NCBI RefSeq assembly: GCF_902459555.1 | Contig: NZ_CABPSM010000016.1 | Location: 62,001 to 126,000 of the forward strand | Length of the DNA: 64,000 nt | Direction: 5' to 3' | Source of the DNA: Pandoraea horticolens | GTDB lineage: Bacteria > Pseudomonadota > Gammaproteobacteria > Burkholderiales > Burkholderiaceae | Part shown: in pieces, positions 37,984 to 46,559 of the stretch | Layout: the number at the start of each line of letters is the position of its first letter | Position numbering within the stretch: position 1 is the first letter of the stretch | The notes under the pieces: generated by a model | What the model was told of the DNA's origin: nothing | Databases searched by the model: none | The model's input: the letters and a program-made list of their open reading frames with translations, nothing else | Made by a program: the position numbers and the translations under genes

Positions 37984-39027
37984 TTATGGAATGGGAAGGG
38001 CAAATGGGCTGCAATTTGTGGGCGCCACAGGAATGTCAATATTCTGTATGGCTGAGAGGGTATAGGTGTACTTGTCATTCGTTCCGCTGCCATCAATATC
38101 CGTTCCATTGCAATCTATAATAGCCATCTTCAGGCGAGGCGCAACATCAACATTTTCTGCGGTTTCTGCGTAAAATATTGCAAAATTTGCTGTTGTTGAG
38201 CCGTCGCCGTCAAGAAGTATCCCCCATGGCGCTGTAGAAATATTAATGCCATCTATAAGAATGGGGGGTTCTTGAACATACCATTCAGCGCTGTCAGTAA
38301 AAATCAGCTGAAGCATGTATAATCCCCCGTTCGCTCCAGACCCTTTGTAGGCAACCACTTGGTTATTATCTCCGACAGGTATTGTGCTTGGTCCAAAGCT
38401 TGGATTGCAATCCTGACTCAAGCCCTGGCCATCATATAGATTATTTCCGTCAAATTGAGCTATATAGCCAACGCCATTTTTATTAAAAACTGACCAAATT
38501 GCCGGAATATTTCTCGAAACGGAATGAGGCGCAATCGGATAGGAAGTACAATCATTTTTTGAAACCCAATAACCACCCGCATTACCATCCGGAGTATTGG
38601 GATTAAGATTTTCATCATACTGCGAACAGGAAAGAGGGGTTCCATTGCCTATATCATGACCTGCATAGAAAATATAGAGGCTGTTATTCCAAACGATAGG
38701 CGTGATGGCATTACACGATAGGTCGCCCAAGGTAACTGGGTCTGACCAGGTTGTTCCGTCAAATATCATCGCAAGCACGTGCTGGTCTGGTCCACGCCCA
38801 AAGAGATATATTTTGTTGTTCCAGTAAACGGCTCGCGGATCAGAGTTGTACACACCGTTCTCTTGATCGTGAAGTGACATGGTCGTCAAGATAACAGGAT
38901 CGCTCCACATTCCCAAATCGGAATCGAAAACGATATAGGCTGGGTTGCTTGGGGAGTCCGCATGCTGGAAAAAGACATAGATGGAGCTAGACGTGATATT
39001 TTTTTGAATTAAGCTGAACTTACCCAT
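37984..39027 (-). CDS. beta-propeller lectin-like protein 1
   Basis: 347 residues, no signal peptide, AT-rich codons unlike the host. A GGAGAT site lies six bases before the ATG. Blade-like repeats recur: SIYVFFQHADS, KIYLFGRGPDQ, SLYIFYAGHD, each after a W-N-N or P-x-x-YW element. This is the pattern of seven-bladed fucose/sugar-binding lectins (PLL or AAL type), but I cannot assign the family with certainty. It ends NCSPFALPIP, a tail shared with its two neighbours. The three genes are paralogues in one orientation. Confidence 0.6.
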   Translation of the reverse strand: MGKFSLIQKNITSSSIYVFFQHADSPSNPAYIVFDSDLGMWSDPVILTTMSLHDQENGVYNSDPRAVYWNNKIYLFGRGPDQHVLAMIFDGTTWSDPVTLGDLSCNAITPIVWNNSLYIFYAGHDIGNGTPLSCSQYDENLNPNTPDGNAGGYWVSKNDCTSYPIAPHSVSRNIPAIWSVFNKNGVGYIAQFDGNNLYDGQGLSQDCNPSFGPSTIPVGDNNQVVAYKGSGANGGLYMLQLIFTDSAEWYVQEPPILIDGINISTAPWGILLDGDGSTTANFAIFYAETAENVDVAPRLKMAIIDCNGTDIDGSGTNDKYTYTLSAIQNIDIPVAPTNCSPFALPIP

Positions 39028-39147
39028 GGAGTATCTCCTGCCGATTTAGAGGCTAATAAAGCTCGGTTACACTACTTGGAAAGCCCGGGCTTTGGGCTGG
39101 GCTCAAATTCCAAGTGCAACCTACCTGAGCCAGGTTTGAGAGACTTC

Positions 39148-40146
39148 TTAGCTGATTACAAGGGCGCAAGGGCTGCAATTTACATCGGGCATGGCAACTC
39201 CGGTAGGCTGGATTATTTTGATATTGAAATCGGCCCAAAAAATATTGTTGTTATCATTATAATTGGGAGTGACGTGGATTCCTGATACTTTAAGCTGGAG
39301 ATCATCTACATAAAATATGGCGATATCAGCACTTTTTCCATCGCCATAAAAAAGTACTGCAGATAGATCGGCATCAGCACTGATGCCCTCTATCTGGAAT
39401 ACACTGGAGTTATGGTTTGGGTTGTCATCCATTATGCCGAAGCAAGACACATAGCTGGATGCTATATCCCTAAATAGGACATAGTCCCCCCCCATGTCAG
39501 CATCAGCCCCCGGATCACCCGGAATTGTGATGTAACTCGTGCCAAAATTTATTTTGATTGGCAGAGTCGCTGAATTGGAAGAGAAACCAGTCGACATGCT
39601 AAAATTAACTTGGTAGAGGTTGGAGCCTGAGTTGTAAACTACAACCCCCCCTCCATTGCTGTCAGTAGGAACGAAGGAGACTGGGTCAGTACTTTGACTG
39701 TTTGATGCGACCCAATAAGTAACCATCTTAAGGTTTGCATCATACTGTGTACAGCACAGTGGGTTGCTACTACCAACGCCCGCATAAAAAATATAAAGAT
39801 TGTTATTCCAGATATACGGCGTGACAGCGGTGCAGGTTTGATCATTCAAGGTGACTGGATCTGACGTCGCTCCATCCAATGTCATTGTCATCACTGCCAC
39901 GTGATTATCCGGTCCCCGACCAAAGATATAGATTTGACTGTTCCAGTAAATAGCCCGGGGGCTGGAATTATAAAAAATATCTTCTTTATCGTGAAGCAAC
40001 ATAGCTGGCAGGGTAACGGGATCGCCCCAAGCCATCGCATCCGTATCAAAGGTGATATAGGATGGACTCAATGGATAATCTGCCGATTGAAAGAACACAT
40101 AGAGTGAACCTGTGGCTTCTTTACGGTTCAAGCGAGTATCGGTCAT
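39148..40146 (-). CDS. beta-propeller lectin-like protein 2
   Basis: 332 residues from the ATG at 40146, eight bases after TAGGAG; a longer frame to 40263 has no site. Clear paralogue of the neighbour at 37984: SLYVFFQSADYP, QIYIFGRGPDN, NLYIFYAGVGS and an ending NCSPCALVIS align one to one. Paired cysteines (CTA, LCCTQ, CFG, NCSPC) are more frequent than usual for cytoplasmic proteins. No signal peptide. 120 bases separate it from gene 1; co-transcription is likely. Possible sugar-binding protein. Confidence 0.6.
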   Translation of the reverse strand: MTDTRLNRKEATGSLYVFFQSADYPLSPSYITFDTDAMAWGDPVTLPAMLLHDKEDIFYNSSPRAIYWNSQIYIFGRGPDNHVAVMTMTLDGATSDPVTLNDQTCTAVTPYIWNNNLYIFYAGVGSSNPLCCTQYDANLKMVTYWVASNSQSTDPVSFVPTDSNGGGVVVYNSGSNLYQVNFSMSTGFSSNSATLPIKINFGTSYITIPGDPGADADMGGDYVLFRDIASSYVSCFGIMDDNPNHNSSVFQIEGISADADLSAVLFYGDGKSADIAIFYVDDLQLKVSGIHVTPNYNDNNNIFWADFNIKIIQPTGVAMPDVNCSPCALVIS

Positions 40147-40364
40147 CGGATGACTCCTATCAATGGCGTTAACTACTTTTACTTGTGTAGAGAGAAACGG
40201 GTGAACCGCAAGACAATGGGTGCTTTGAGTGGCGTGAAATAGAATTTGTCGGAAGTGAAGCAAAAGACGAGAGAAATCTAGGCAGCTTCACTGAAGATAT
40301 CACGGGAACCAAGAGTATCTTTATTATGGGACAAGCGCATGTTGCTCATTCGGAATCTCCTAAT

Positions 40365-41091
40365 TTATTTAGGTGCCAACTGCTCAACCCAGCGATGCTT
40401 ACCGAGGCGGTCTTTCTTTTCGATGCCACGGCGGGCGACCCGGGCAGTGATGCTGCGCTTGCGCAGATGCTGCCGGCATCGCGCGAAGTCGTATCCCTTG
40501 TCCGCATGGTGCTTGGCGGGGCGGCACCGCGGCCGGCCATCGAGTCCGGGAGCGCTCGGTATGGCGTCAACGAGCGCCTCACACGCCACCGAGTCGTGAC
40601 GATTGGCACCGAGGCCTATCAGCGCCAATGGCACGCCACGCCGGTCTACGACGAGATGGCGCTTGCTGCCGAGCTTGCCGCGATCCGTTGAGTTCGGCCC
40701 GATCTGCTCGCCCTCGAGGGGCTGGCCACCGTTGCACCGTCGACGCTGCCTCGACTCCGCCGATCTGGTCATGCTCTCGGAAGCGCTTGAGCAGGGCCAA
40801 ATGCAGTCGCACCCAAATGCCATCGGCCTGCCAGTCCCGCAGGCGACGCCAGTACGTCATGCCGCTGCCGCAGTCCAGTTTTTTAGGCAGATATTCCCAC
40901 GGGATACCGGTGTGCAGAACAAGCAGGATGCCGCCCAGCACCACCGTCCGAACCTCCACGCGCGGGCGGCCGCCTTTGCTCGATGGCTCCACAACCGGCA
41001 ACAGCGGACCAGGATTCGATGACAGGGTTTTGTTAGCGACTCTAAGTCTGTCCTCACGCTCGGTTTGTGCAACAACGTCTACATAATGCAA
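40365..41091 (-). pseudogene. IS5-family (IS427-like) transposase relic
   Basis: Starting at 41091 one frame gives GGRPRVEVRTVVLGGILLVLHTGIPWEYLP and YWRRLRDWQADG, the N-terminus of an IS427-type transposase. The middle (SVDGATVASP) is in a second frame and the catalytic part (GPNSTDRGKLGSKRHLVVD, ANRHDSV, HHADKGYD) in a third. It breaks off after LGKHRWV at about 40380 instead of going on to the final WLNQYRR-type helix. Two frameshifts plus a truncation mean it is dead. It sits between lectin-like genes 2 and 3. Confidence 0.75.
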
Positions 41092-41101
41092 AGCGCCAAG
41101 T

Positions 41102-42052
41102 TCAAACGATCAATAGACATGGACTAGAGTTTGCTCTCGCCATATAAGCGTATGTTTCATCCGTAGATTTGGCATCCAGAGTTTTGGGATCCATCTTAAC
41201 AATATTAACAGACTTACCTATACCGCTATTAGCTTCGTAGCATATGTAAACATATCCGTCACTACTAGACACAGCGCTAGGGGAAGTGTAAATTCCAGGG
41301 ACATTATTGTTTATAGAATACTCCCCGTTTTTTCTCAACTGATTTCCAGACCCACTATTAAAATGATAGCAGCGTAAACTTCTTGTGTACTCTCCTGCTT
41401 GATAAAATACAAGATAAAATGGAGAGTATCCATAAATATTGCAAAAAACAGCACTTGGACTATATGTAATTTTTTTATTGGTGTTGGTAACGAGACTTGT
41501 CGTGATGTTTCCATTATTACTTATATTGAGGCTTGCATAGTATAAATATCCGTCGGTGCTACTCCACCATAAATATGGTGAAACCCCCCCTGAAACAAAG
41601 CTCGGGGCATTACCTGTACTCATGTTCTGGAATGTGTTGCCGAAGCCCCCAAACCAACTTCCATTTGCATAAGTATAAACTCGGTAGTTAATTGAATTGT
41701 TATTATTTGACTTGTAAAATAAATATAAGGTTTCTTCATTGAAATAAGGCGCTATTGCTTCGCCAACTTCAAAACTTAGACTTTGAGTCGAATATTTGAT
41801 TAATTTTGTGGTGTATGACGAAATAACCAACATCGTTGCGACATGAGAAGAGTCCATATAAAATACATGAAGTTGATCATGGAATGCCGATACAGTGGGG
41901 CTGCAATGCAATACTTTGTCATCGGGGAGTTTCGCCGGAAATGATATGATCTTATACCAATTGTTTGGTTTACGATATTTTTGTTTAAAATCTATGCCAG
42001 TTTTTTTGTTGTTGTTTGCGTAAAAAATATGCATTCCCGTTTGAATTGACAT
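41102..42052 (-). CDS. beta-propeller lectin-like protein 3
   Basis: 316 residues, strongly AT-rich (many asparagine codons AAT). An AAGGAT site precedes the ATG. Blade motifs: MHIFYANNN, QLHVFYMDSSH, TLYLFYKSNN, YLWWSSTDGYLYYAS, YLVFYQAGE, YVYICYEANSG. This gives about six to seven blades spaced 45-50 residues apart. The end is NSSPCLLIV, the same tail as in the neighbours. More diverged from genes 1 and 2 than they are from each other. No signal peptide. Binding target unknown. Confidence 0.6.
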   Translation of the reverse strand: MSIQTGMHIFYANNNKKTGIDFKQKYRKPNNWYKIISFPAKLPDDKVLHCSPTVSAFHDQLHVFYMDSSHVATMLVISSYTTKLIKYSTQSLSFEVGEAIAPYFNEETLYLFYKSNNNNSINYRVYTYANGSWFGGFGNTFQNMSTGNAPSFVSGGVSPYLWWSSTDGYLYYASLNISNNGNITTSLVTNTNKKITYSPSAVFCNIYGYSPFYLVFYQAGEYTRSLRCYHFNSGSGNQLRKNGEYSINNNVPGIYTSPSAVSSSDGYVYICYEANSGIGKSVNIVKMDPKTLDAKSTDETYAYMARANSSPCLLIV

Positions 42053-42181
42053 AATGTATATCCTTTTGCATTTTTCCTGTCATCGGCAATTGCAAAATTC
42101 CATGCCGACTCCGTTGTCAATGTTGAGTAATGTCGTTTATTTTTTCATTCGCTTTTATCGAATTTTTCAAAAAAATGTGAT

Positions 42182-42470
42182 TTATTGGAAATAGCAAGAG
42201 CTTAATTGATAAGAAACCCTGAAGGACTGGAATTTTGCGGAGCATACAGGTATGCCCGTGTCCTGTATGTAAGCCACCTTATAAACAAAACCGCTGCCAG
42301 AAGCCACAAACAAAAATCGCGCTATATTTAGGGTGCTCGTGTTGGCATTAATGTAGAAAAACAGCGACATATGAAGTTATGCCATCGTCGGATAGAATAA
42401 CTGCGGAAGGTGCTGTGGCAATATTAATGCGAGCGGAATTGTCTAAGCTAACTGTGTTAACGAACATCCG
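42182..42470 (-). pseudogene. decayed fourth lectin-like gene, C-terminal part
   Basis: The minus strand reads VNTVSLDNSARINIATAPS, AVILSDDGITSYVAVF in one frame, then after a run of five T (about 42363) YINANTSTLNIARFLFVAS and a further 35 residues in the next frame. It aligns with the last 90 residues of gene 1 (INISTAPWGILLDGDGS, then FAIFYAE). Removing one T restores the frame. The 5' part is lost at about 42470, where an IS relic begins. Confidence 0.55.
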
Positions 42471-42534
42471 CCCACGTGACCTGGCGGACTTTTTTGTCCC
42501 ACTTATGACTGGAGATTCACGGCCCCAGTGGTTA

Positions 42535-42770
42535 AACTACGTTCGCTAATCGACGTGAGCGAATCGATCCTGCCACATCGATCGCCAAGCATTCGCGCGT
42601 ATATTCGTCGACCACCGTCAGACATTTGACTTGCTGGCCGTTCGCTCAGGCATCGAACACGAAGTCATAGCACCACACCGAGTTGCGAGTTGCCTGTGCA
42701 TGGGGTTTTGGCCGACTGCCGGCTACGCGGCGTCTACGTCGTTTCTTCGGCACTTGCAGTCGCGTCGATC
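42535..42770 (-). pseudogene. IS407-type OrfB fragment
   Basis: The minus strand reads KKRRRRRVAGSRPKPHAQ, then NSVWCYDFVFDA, an in-frame TGA where relatives have cysteine, and NGQQVKCLTVVDEYTREC, AIDVAGSIRSRR. This is the start of the rve catalytic domain of IS407-group OrfB. It lacks both ends and carries a stop. It marks the right side of the lectin-like cluster. Confidence 0.75.
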
Positions 42771-43282
42771 TTGGGCACTCATAAGGCACCTCGCTGAATA
42801 GCCACAGGCAGTGCCCCCGGAAGGGCTGTCCTTAGGACATAGTGGTCAGGTCATATGGTGGAACACTGGAGCATCGCCTTGCGGATGTCCTGCCAACCGA
42901 TACCGCCCTAGGCCTGTGCTTCCGACACCTGTTGCCAGGGAGTCACCGGTCGTCATGACCTCCGCCTGAGCCTCGGACTCGAAGGCCGCAAGCACAAGAT
43001 GTATGTTCCACCTTGTTTGCATAACACCATACGAACCGAACACAGCCAACTATCAGGGCTAATAGTACGGATACTGACATGCTAGGATTATTGTTTCCCT
43101 TTTCCAGTTGTCGCGGATCGGCGTAAAGGAGCCGGGGATGATCAGCGTAATGAGGGGGTGTGCCGGGATAAGGCCGGAAACGCAACGTTCGAATACACGC
43201 GGTATCCGCTGTCGAACCCAAGACCGCGAATACGGCATCCACCACGTTCGTGGCAGCAAAATTTAGCGGGGGATTTTATTTG
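42771..43282. other. accessory DNA, no gene recognised
   Basis: About 510 bases between the IS relic and the small plus-strand gene. Overlapping open frames occur on the minus strand (42846-43259) but show no family resemblance, no good ribosome site and mixed composition. Confidence 0.35.
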
Positions 43283-43603
43283 ATGGCAGTTCAAAATGCT
43301 CGTTCGCAGACACAGCAGGAGTTTCTGCGAGATGCAATGAGCCAGCCAAAAATGACACGAACAGCGTTCTCGAAGCGCGTTAGCGTGCCCGAGAAAAAAT
43401 TCGGTAAATGGCTCGCTCCGGCTAACACGAGCGACGCCAGATCTATGCCGGATGTGGTGTGGACATATGTCAGAGAAATATTGCATTGGGATGCTAATAA
43501 ATCTCGATATACCTCAATGGGGGCGTATCATATTCCTGTGTATTCACCATGGACTCACGGGAGTTATCACATTGGAAATCTCTGTGTTCAATGGACGCTC
43601 TAG
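43283..43603 (+). CDS. small HTH-like protein of unknown function
   Basis: 106 residues from the ATG at 43283, nine bases after GGGGGA. The first 60 residues (QTQQEFLRDAMSQPKMTRTAFSKRV then EKKFGKWLAP) suggest a helix-turn-helix: a short helix, MTRTAFSKRV, and a recognition-like EKKFGKWL. The C-terminal 40 residues are rich in aromatic residues and histidine. Base composition is intermediate. It lies 90 bases inside the right end repeats and could be an accessory regulator of the island. Confidence 0.5.
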   Translation: MAVQNARSQTQQEFLRDAMSQPKMTRTAFSKRVSVPEKKFGKWLAPANTSDARSMPDVVWTYVREILHWDANKSRYTSMGAYHIPVYSPWTHGSYHIGNLCVQWTL

Positions 43604-43692
43604 CTTTTCAGATTCAACTAAAGTGCATTGAATTGGTCTTGAAGTCCTCAAAGTCGCTTCACCGCAAAGGGATCTAAAAGTTAAGACAAGAA

Positions 43693-43827
43693 AGTTCAAC
43701 GCAACGAGATCCGAATATCGGATAGTTCAAAGTTGGGAGAAGTTTGAGTTCAATGTTGGCAGACGGGCTCAGGCGGAAACCATTGATTTCAGGACACGTC
43801 CGGTTCAACGTTCACGGAATCTCGACA
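43693..43827 (-). repeat. right island end with subterminal repeats
   Basis: Terminal repeat at 43803-43827 (mirror of the left end). Further units, read inward on the minus strand: CAACATTGAACT (43758-43747), CAACTTTGAACT (43735-43724, identical to the left second unit) and TTGCGTTGAACT (43704-43693). Confidence 0.65.
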
Positions 43828-43945
43828 TAAGTGCCTGGAAGCGGCAAAAAAAAAGCGCCGCGAAGCCCGATTCCACGCCTTGCGGCAGACACGTCACACG
43901 GAGCCGGTACAATCGGGGACGAAATTTCTCCGGCAATTACCTGCG

Positions 43946-45082
43946 ATGACGTCAGCTTTACCTGTCCGAACGGTCCGTTTCGTCCTTTCCCCACGCCCTG
44001 TCCGTAGTGCGCTCGCACTCGTCGCGCTGGCCGCAGCGCTGGGCGGTTGCGCTGGCCCTCAGCCGGACTCTGCCCCGGCGGTGAGTATCCCGGCAGCCAA
44101 TACATCGACGCCCCCGCCCCAGAATCCCCAGACTGCCGTCGACACGCACCAGGCCGCCGCCTCGTTGCCCTGGTGCGTGCAGGCTTCCCTGCGCGAGGAA
44201 GACGATCTGATGCGCAACTTCGGGGGTATTCCCGCCGGTGTCCGCCGTATCGAGGAAACGCGCTTTATCGCCAGTTATGACCGCAACACCGGCAAAGTCG
44301 GCCCGCTCGACAACGGCAATCGCTTCGTCATGGATTTCGACGCACAAGGTCACCTGCTATCGAGCACCGACCGCGGTCGATACACGTACGACGCCGACGG
44401 ACGGCTGCACAGTATCGACGGCGCTCCGGTCGATTGGCAGAGTGCCGACGCCTGGGTCGTGCGCGGCGCCTCACGGCGCGGGACATGGAAAGAACAGGTG
44501 CATCAGGAAAGCAACGGCCAACTGGAATGGACCCGCCGCATCGTCGACTCGGCGAACGGCGCACACCATCGCCGCGCGGGCAGCCTGCAAGCGCGCCTGT
44601 TCGACGACGAATGCTTCGCGCTCTCGCGTCAGTGGGAAGCGCCCAACGAGGCACGCCAGGTTGTCACAGCGGACGGCAAGGCACGTCCCGCGCCGAAGGT
44701 CGTCTCCTACCGCACCTTTGCGAGCGTGGAGCGCAAGCCCGACGGCAGCCGCATCGTGCGCGACAACGGCGCGGCAGCCTTCATCGACGGGCAATGGCTC
44801 CCGCTGGCATGGGACAACGAGGTCTCGGAATACTCACCTCGCCGCGAGTTGATGCGGGTGACCCGCACCGACGCCGCCACCGGCGAGCGCCATGTGTCCG
44901 AGTATCACTACAAGTACGACAGCCACGGCAATATCGTGCGCGTGGTGATCACCTCACCGGCCATCCCCGGCACAAAGGTCGAAAAGGTCGACCCGTTCGC
45001 CAATGTCTTCGTGCGCAAGTTGACCTATTTCGACGCCGTGCCGAGCACCTCGGCAGACAACAAGATCACGTCGGCAAAGTGA
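43946..45082 (+). CDS. lipoprotein with YD-like beta repeats
   Basis: 378 residues from the ATG at 43946. The signal peptide ends in a lipobox LGG-C, so it is a lipid-anchored envelope protein. The mature part has repeated strand motifs such as GNRFVMDFDAQGHLLSS, RYTYDADGRLHSIDG and EYHYKYDSHGNIVRVVI, like single YD/RHS repeats, with no toxin or protease domain. Function unknown. It is the first chromosomal gene right of the island; its last 17 bases overlap the convergent histidine kinase gene. Confidence 0.8.
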   Translation: MTSALPVRTVRFVLSPRPVRSALALVALAAALGGCAGPQPDSAPAVSIPAANTSTPPPQNPQTAVDTHQAAASLPWCVQASLREEDDLMRNFGGIPAGVRRIEETRFIASYDRNTGKVGPLDNGNRFVMDFDAQGHLLSSTDRGRYTYDADGRLHSIDGAPVDWQSADAWVVRGASRRGTWKEQVHQESNGQLEWTRRIVDSANGAHHRRAGSLQARLFDDECFALSRQWEAPNEARQVVTADGKARPAPKVVSYRTFASVERKPDGSRIVRDNGAAAFIDGQWLPLAWDNEVSEYSPRRELMRVTRTDAATGERHVSEYHYKYDSHGNIVRVVITSPAIPGTKVEKVDPFANVFVRKLTYFDAVPSTSADNKITSAK

Positions 45083-46559
45083 AGCGGAACGTGGCGCCCT
45101 GCCCTGCGTGACCGGTAGAGTCCACCAAGGTGATGCGCCGGCCGTGCAGTTGCAGAATGCGGTGCACGATACGCAAGCCCAGCCCGCCCTCCCGGCGGGC
45201 GCCCCCCACCGTGAACGGCCGCTCGAAGAGACCTTCGCGCGCACTCTCGGGAATGCCCGGTCCAGTATCGCTCACCTGCACCTCGATTTCCGTGCCGACG
45301 GGTGCCACCGCCACCGTGATCTCGCCCCCTGACGGCGTGTAGCGCAGCGCGTTGTCGAGCAGGTTCGTGAAGACTCGCTCGATCAGGCCGAGATCGGCAC
45401 ACGCGACGGGAATTTGCGGCGCGAGCTGCGCACGCAGCGCCACGCCGCGCGACTCGGCGCTCAACTCGAATTTCTGGAAGACGTCCTGTATCAGATCCGT
45501 GACGGAGAACGGCTCTGCCTCGGGCTGTACGAAACCATGTTCGAGACGCGCCAGTTCGAACAGCGACTGTGCCAGCGCACCGACCTTGCGGCTCTGATCG
45601 AGCGCAATACCCAGATAGCGCCGCCGTTCGGCCGGTGTCAGCGTGGCGTCCTTGAGCGACAACGTTTCGAGATATCCGTGCAGCGACGACAGCGGCGTGC
45701 GCAAATCGTGCGAGATGTTGGCAATGAGTTCACGCCGCTCCTGATCCTGACGCGTGAGCGTGCGCCATTGCGCCCCCAATCGCTCGACCATTTGCCGGAA
45801 GGCTCGCTCCAACACCACGATCTCGTCGCTCGGACGCGCCTGTTGCGACGCCAACTCGTCGGCCGATACCGCAGGCAATGGCGGCATCGGAGCCGCGTCG
45901 ATATCGAACTCGCGTACCGAATCCGTCAAACGCCGCAACGGCCGGGTGATGAGCGCGAACGCCGCCAGACCGGCGATCAGGCACAACGCCGCCACCAGTC
46001 CGATAGACCACAACGCGGTATTGAGAGCAACGCTCGTCGCCCCTCGCTCGGCGAATCGATCGTGCGCTTCGCCCAGCAGCACGACGTAGACGTACCCGAC
46101 CTCCCGACCGTCCACGCGCAGCGGCGCGGCACTGAATACCTTGCGCACATCGGTGTTACGCGGATCATCGCCGTAGATCGGCAATGCTTCGCCATCGAGC
46201 AGCCGGTGCACGGGCGCCAGATCGACCTGCATGCGCCGCAAATGGCCTTCGGGTGCGGCGTGACCGGTGATGCGCCCTTGCGTATCGAGCAGGTAGACCT
46301 CGACGCTCGGATTCACAACCATCAACTGGCCAAACAGACGCCGCACGGCATCGGGCTTCATGCCGTTCGAATCCATCAGTTGCGCGTTGGCGGCAATGTG
46401 CTCCGCAAGCCCGCGCGAGAGCCCCTGAATCACTTCGGCTTCATGCATGCGGTTCGCACGCACCTGCATCCAGGCCGACGTGCCGCAGCACACCAGCAGC
46501 AGTGCGGCAAAGACCAGCGACAGGCGCTGGGTGAGCGTAAGATTCCAGCGGCGCATCAT
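45066..46559 (-). CDS. sensor histidine kinase
   Basis: 497 residues from the ATG at 46559, which overlaps the regulator stop (ATGA). Helices at about 12-32 and 180-205 flank a periplasmic domain of 150 residues. HAMP, then the H-box ANISHDLRTPLSSLHGYLE, an N-box (NLLDNALRYTP), DTGPGIPE and GGLGLRIV follow. The partner regulator is next to it. The pair is divergent from the methionine-sulfoxide repair operon, so it may sense oxidative or envelope damage (inference). Confidence 0.9.
   Translation of the reverse strand: MMRRWNLTLTQRLSLVFAALLLVCCGTSAWMQVRANRMHEAEVIQGLSRGLAEHIAANAQLMDSNGMKPDAVRRLFGQLMVVNPSVEVYLLDTQGRITGHAAPEGHLRRMQVDLAPVHRLLDGEALPIYGDDPRNTDVRKVFSAAPLRVDGREVGYVYVVLLGEAHDRFAERGATSVALNTALWSIGLVAALCLIAGLAAFALITRPLRRLTDSVREFDIDAAPMPPLPAVSADELASQQARPSDEIVVLERAFRQMVERLGAQWRTLTRQDQERRELIANISHDLRTPLSSLHGYLETLSLKDATLTPAERRRYLGIALDQSRKVGALAQSLFELARLEHGFVQPEAEPFSVTDLIQDVFQKFELSAESRGVALRAQLAPQIPVACADLGLIERVFTNLLDNALRYTPSGGEITVAVAPVGTEIEVQVSDTGPGIPESAREGLFERPFTVGGARREGGLGLRIVHRILQLHGRRITLVDSTGHAGQGATFRFTLPT

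Larger units (their letters stand above)
33408..43827. mobile_element. 10.4-kb island with transposon-like ends
   Basis: The left edge begins TGTCGAGATTC and the right edge ends GAATCTCGACA. Over 25 bp the two ends match at 21 positions as inverted repeats, starting TGT and ending ACA as in Tn7/Tn5053 and IS21-type elements. Both ends carry extra inward TTGAACT repeats. The inside is a mosaic: parts are much AT-richer than the chromosome and at least five transposase relics are present. No tniA/tnsB or istA gene remains, and the flanks (CCGGA and TAAGT) show no target duplication. So this is a decayed or non-autonomous element, or a region built between two related ends. Confidence 0.6.

Noticed and set aside
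42846..43259. Overlapping minus-strand open frames of 60-100 residues
   Set aside because: No family resemblance, no ribosome site, and they overlap each other in a region of mixed IS debris.
33403..43832. Target-site duplication of the island
   Set aside because: The five bases outside the ends (CCGGA and TAAGT) do not match.
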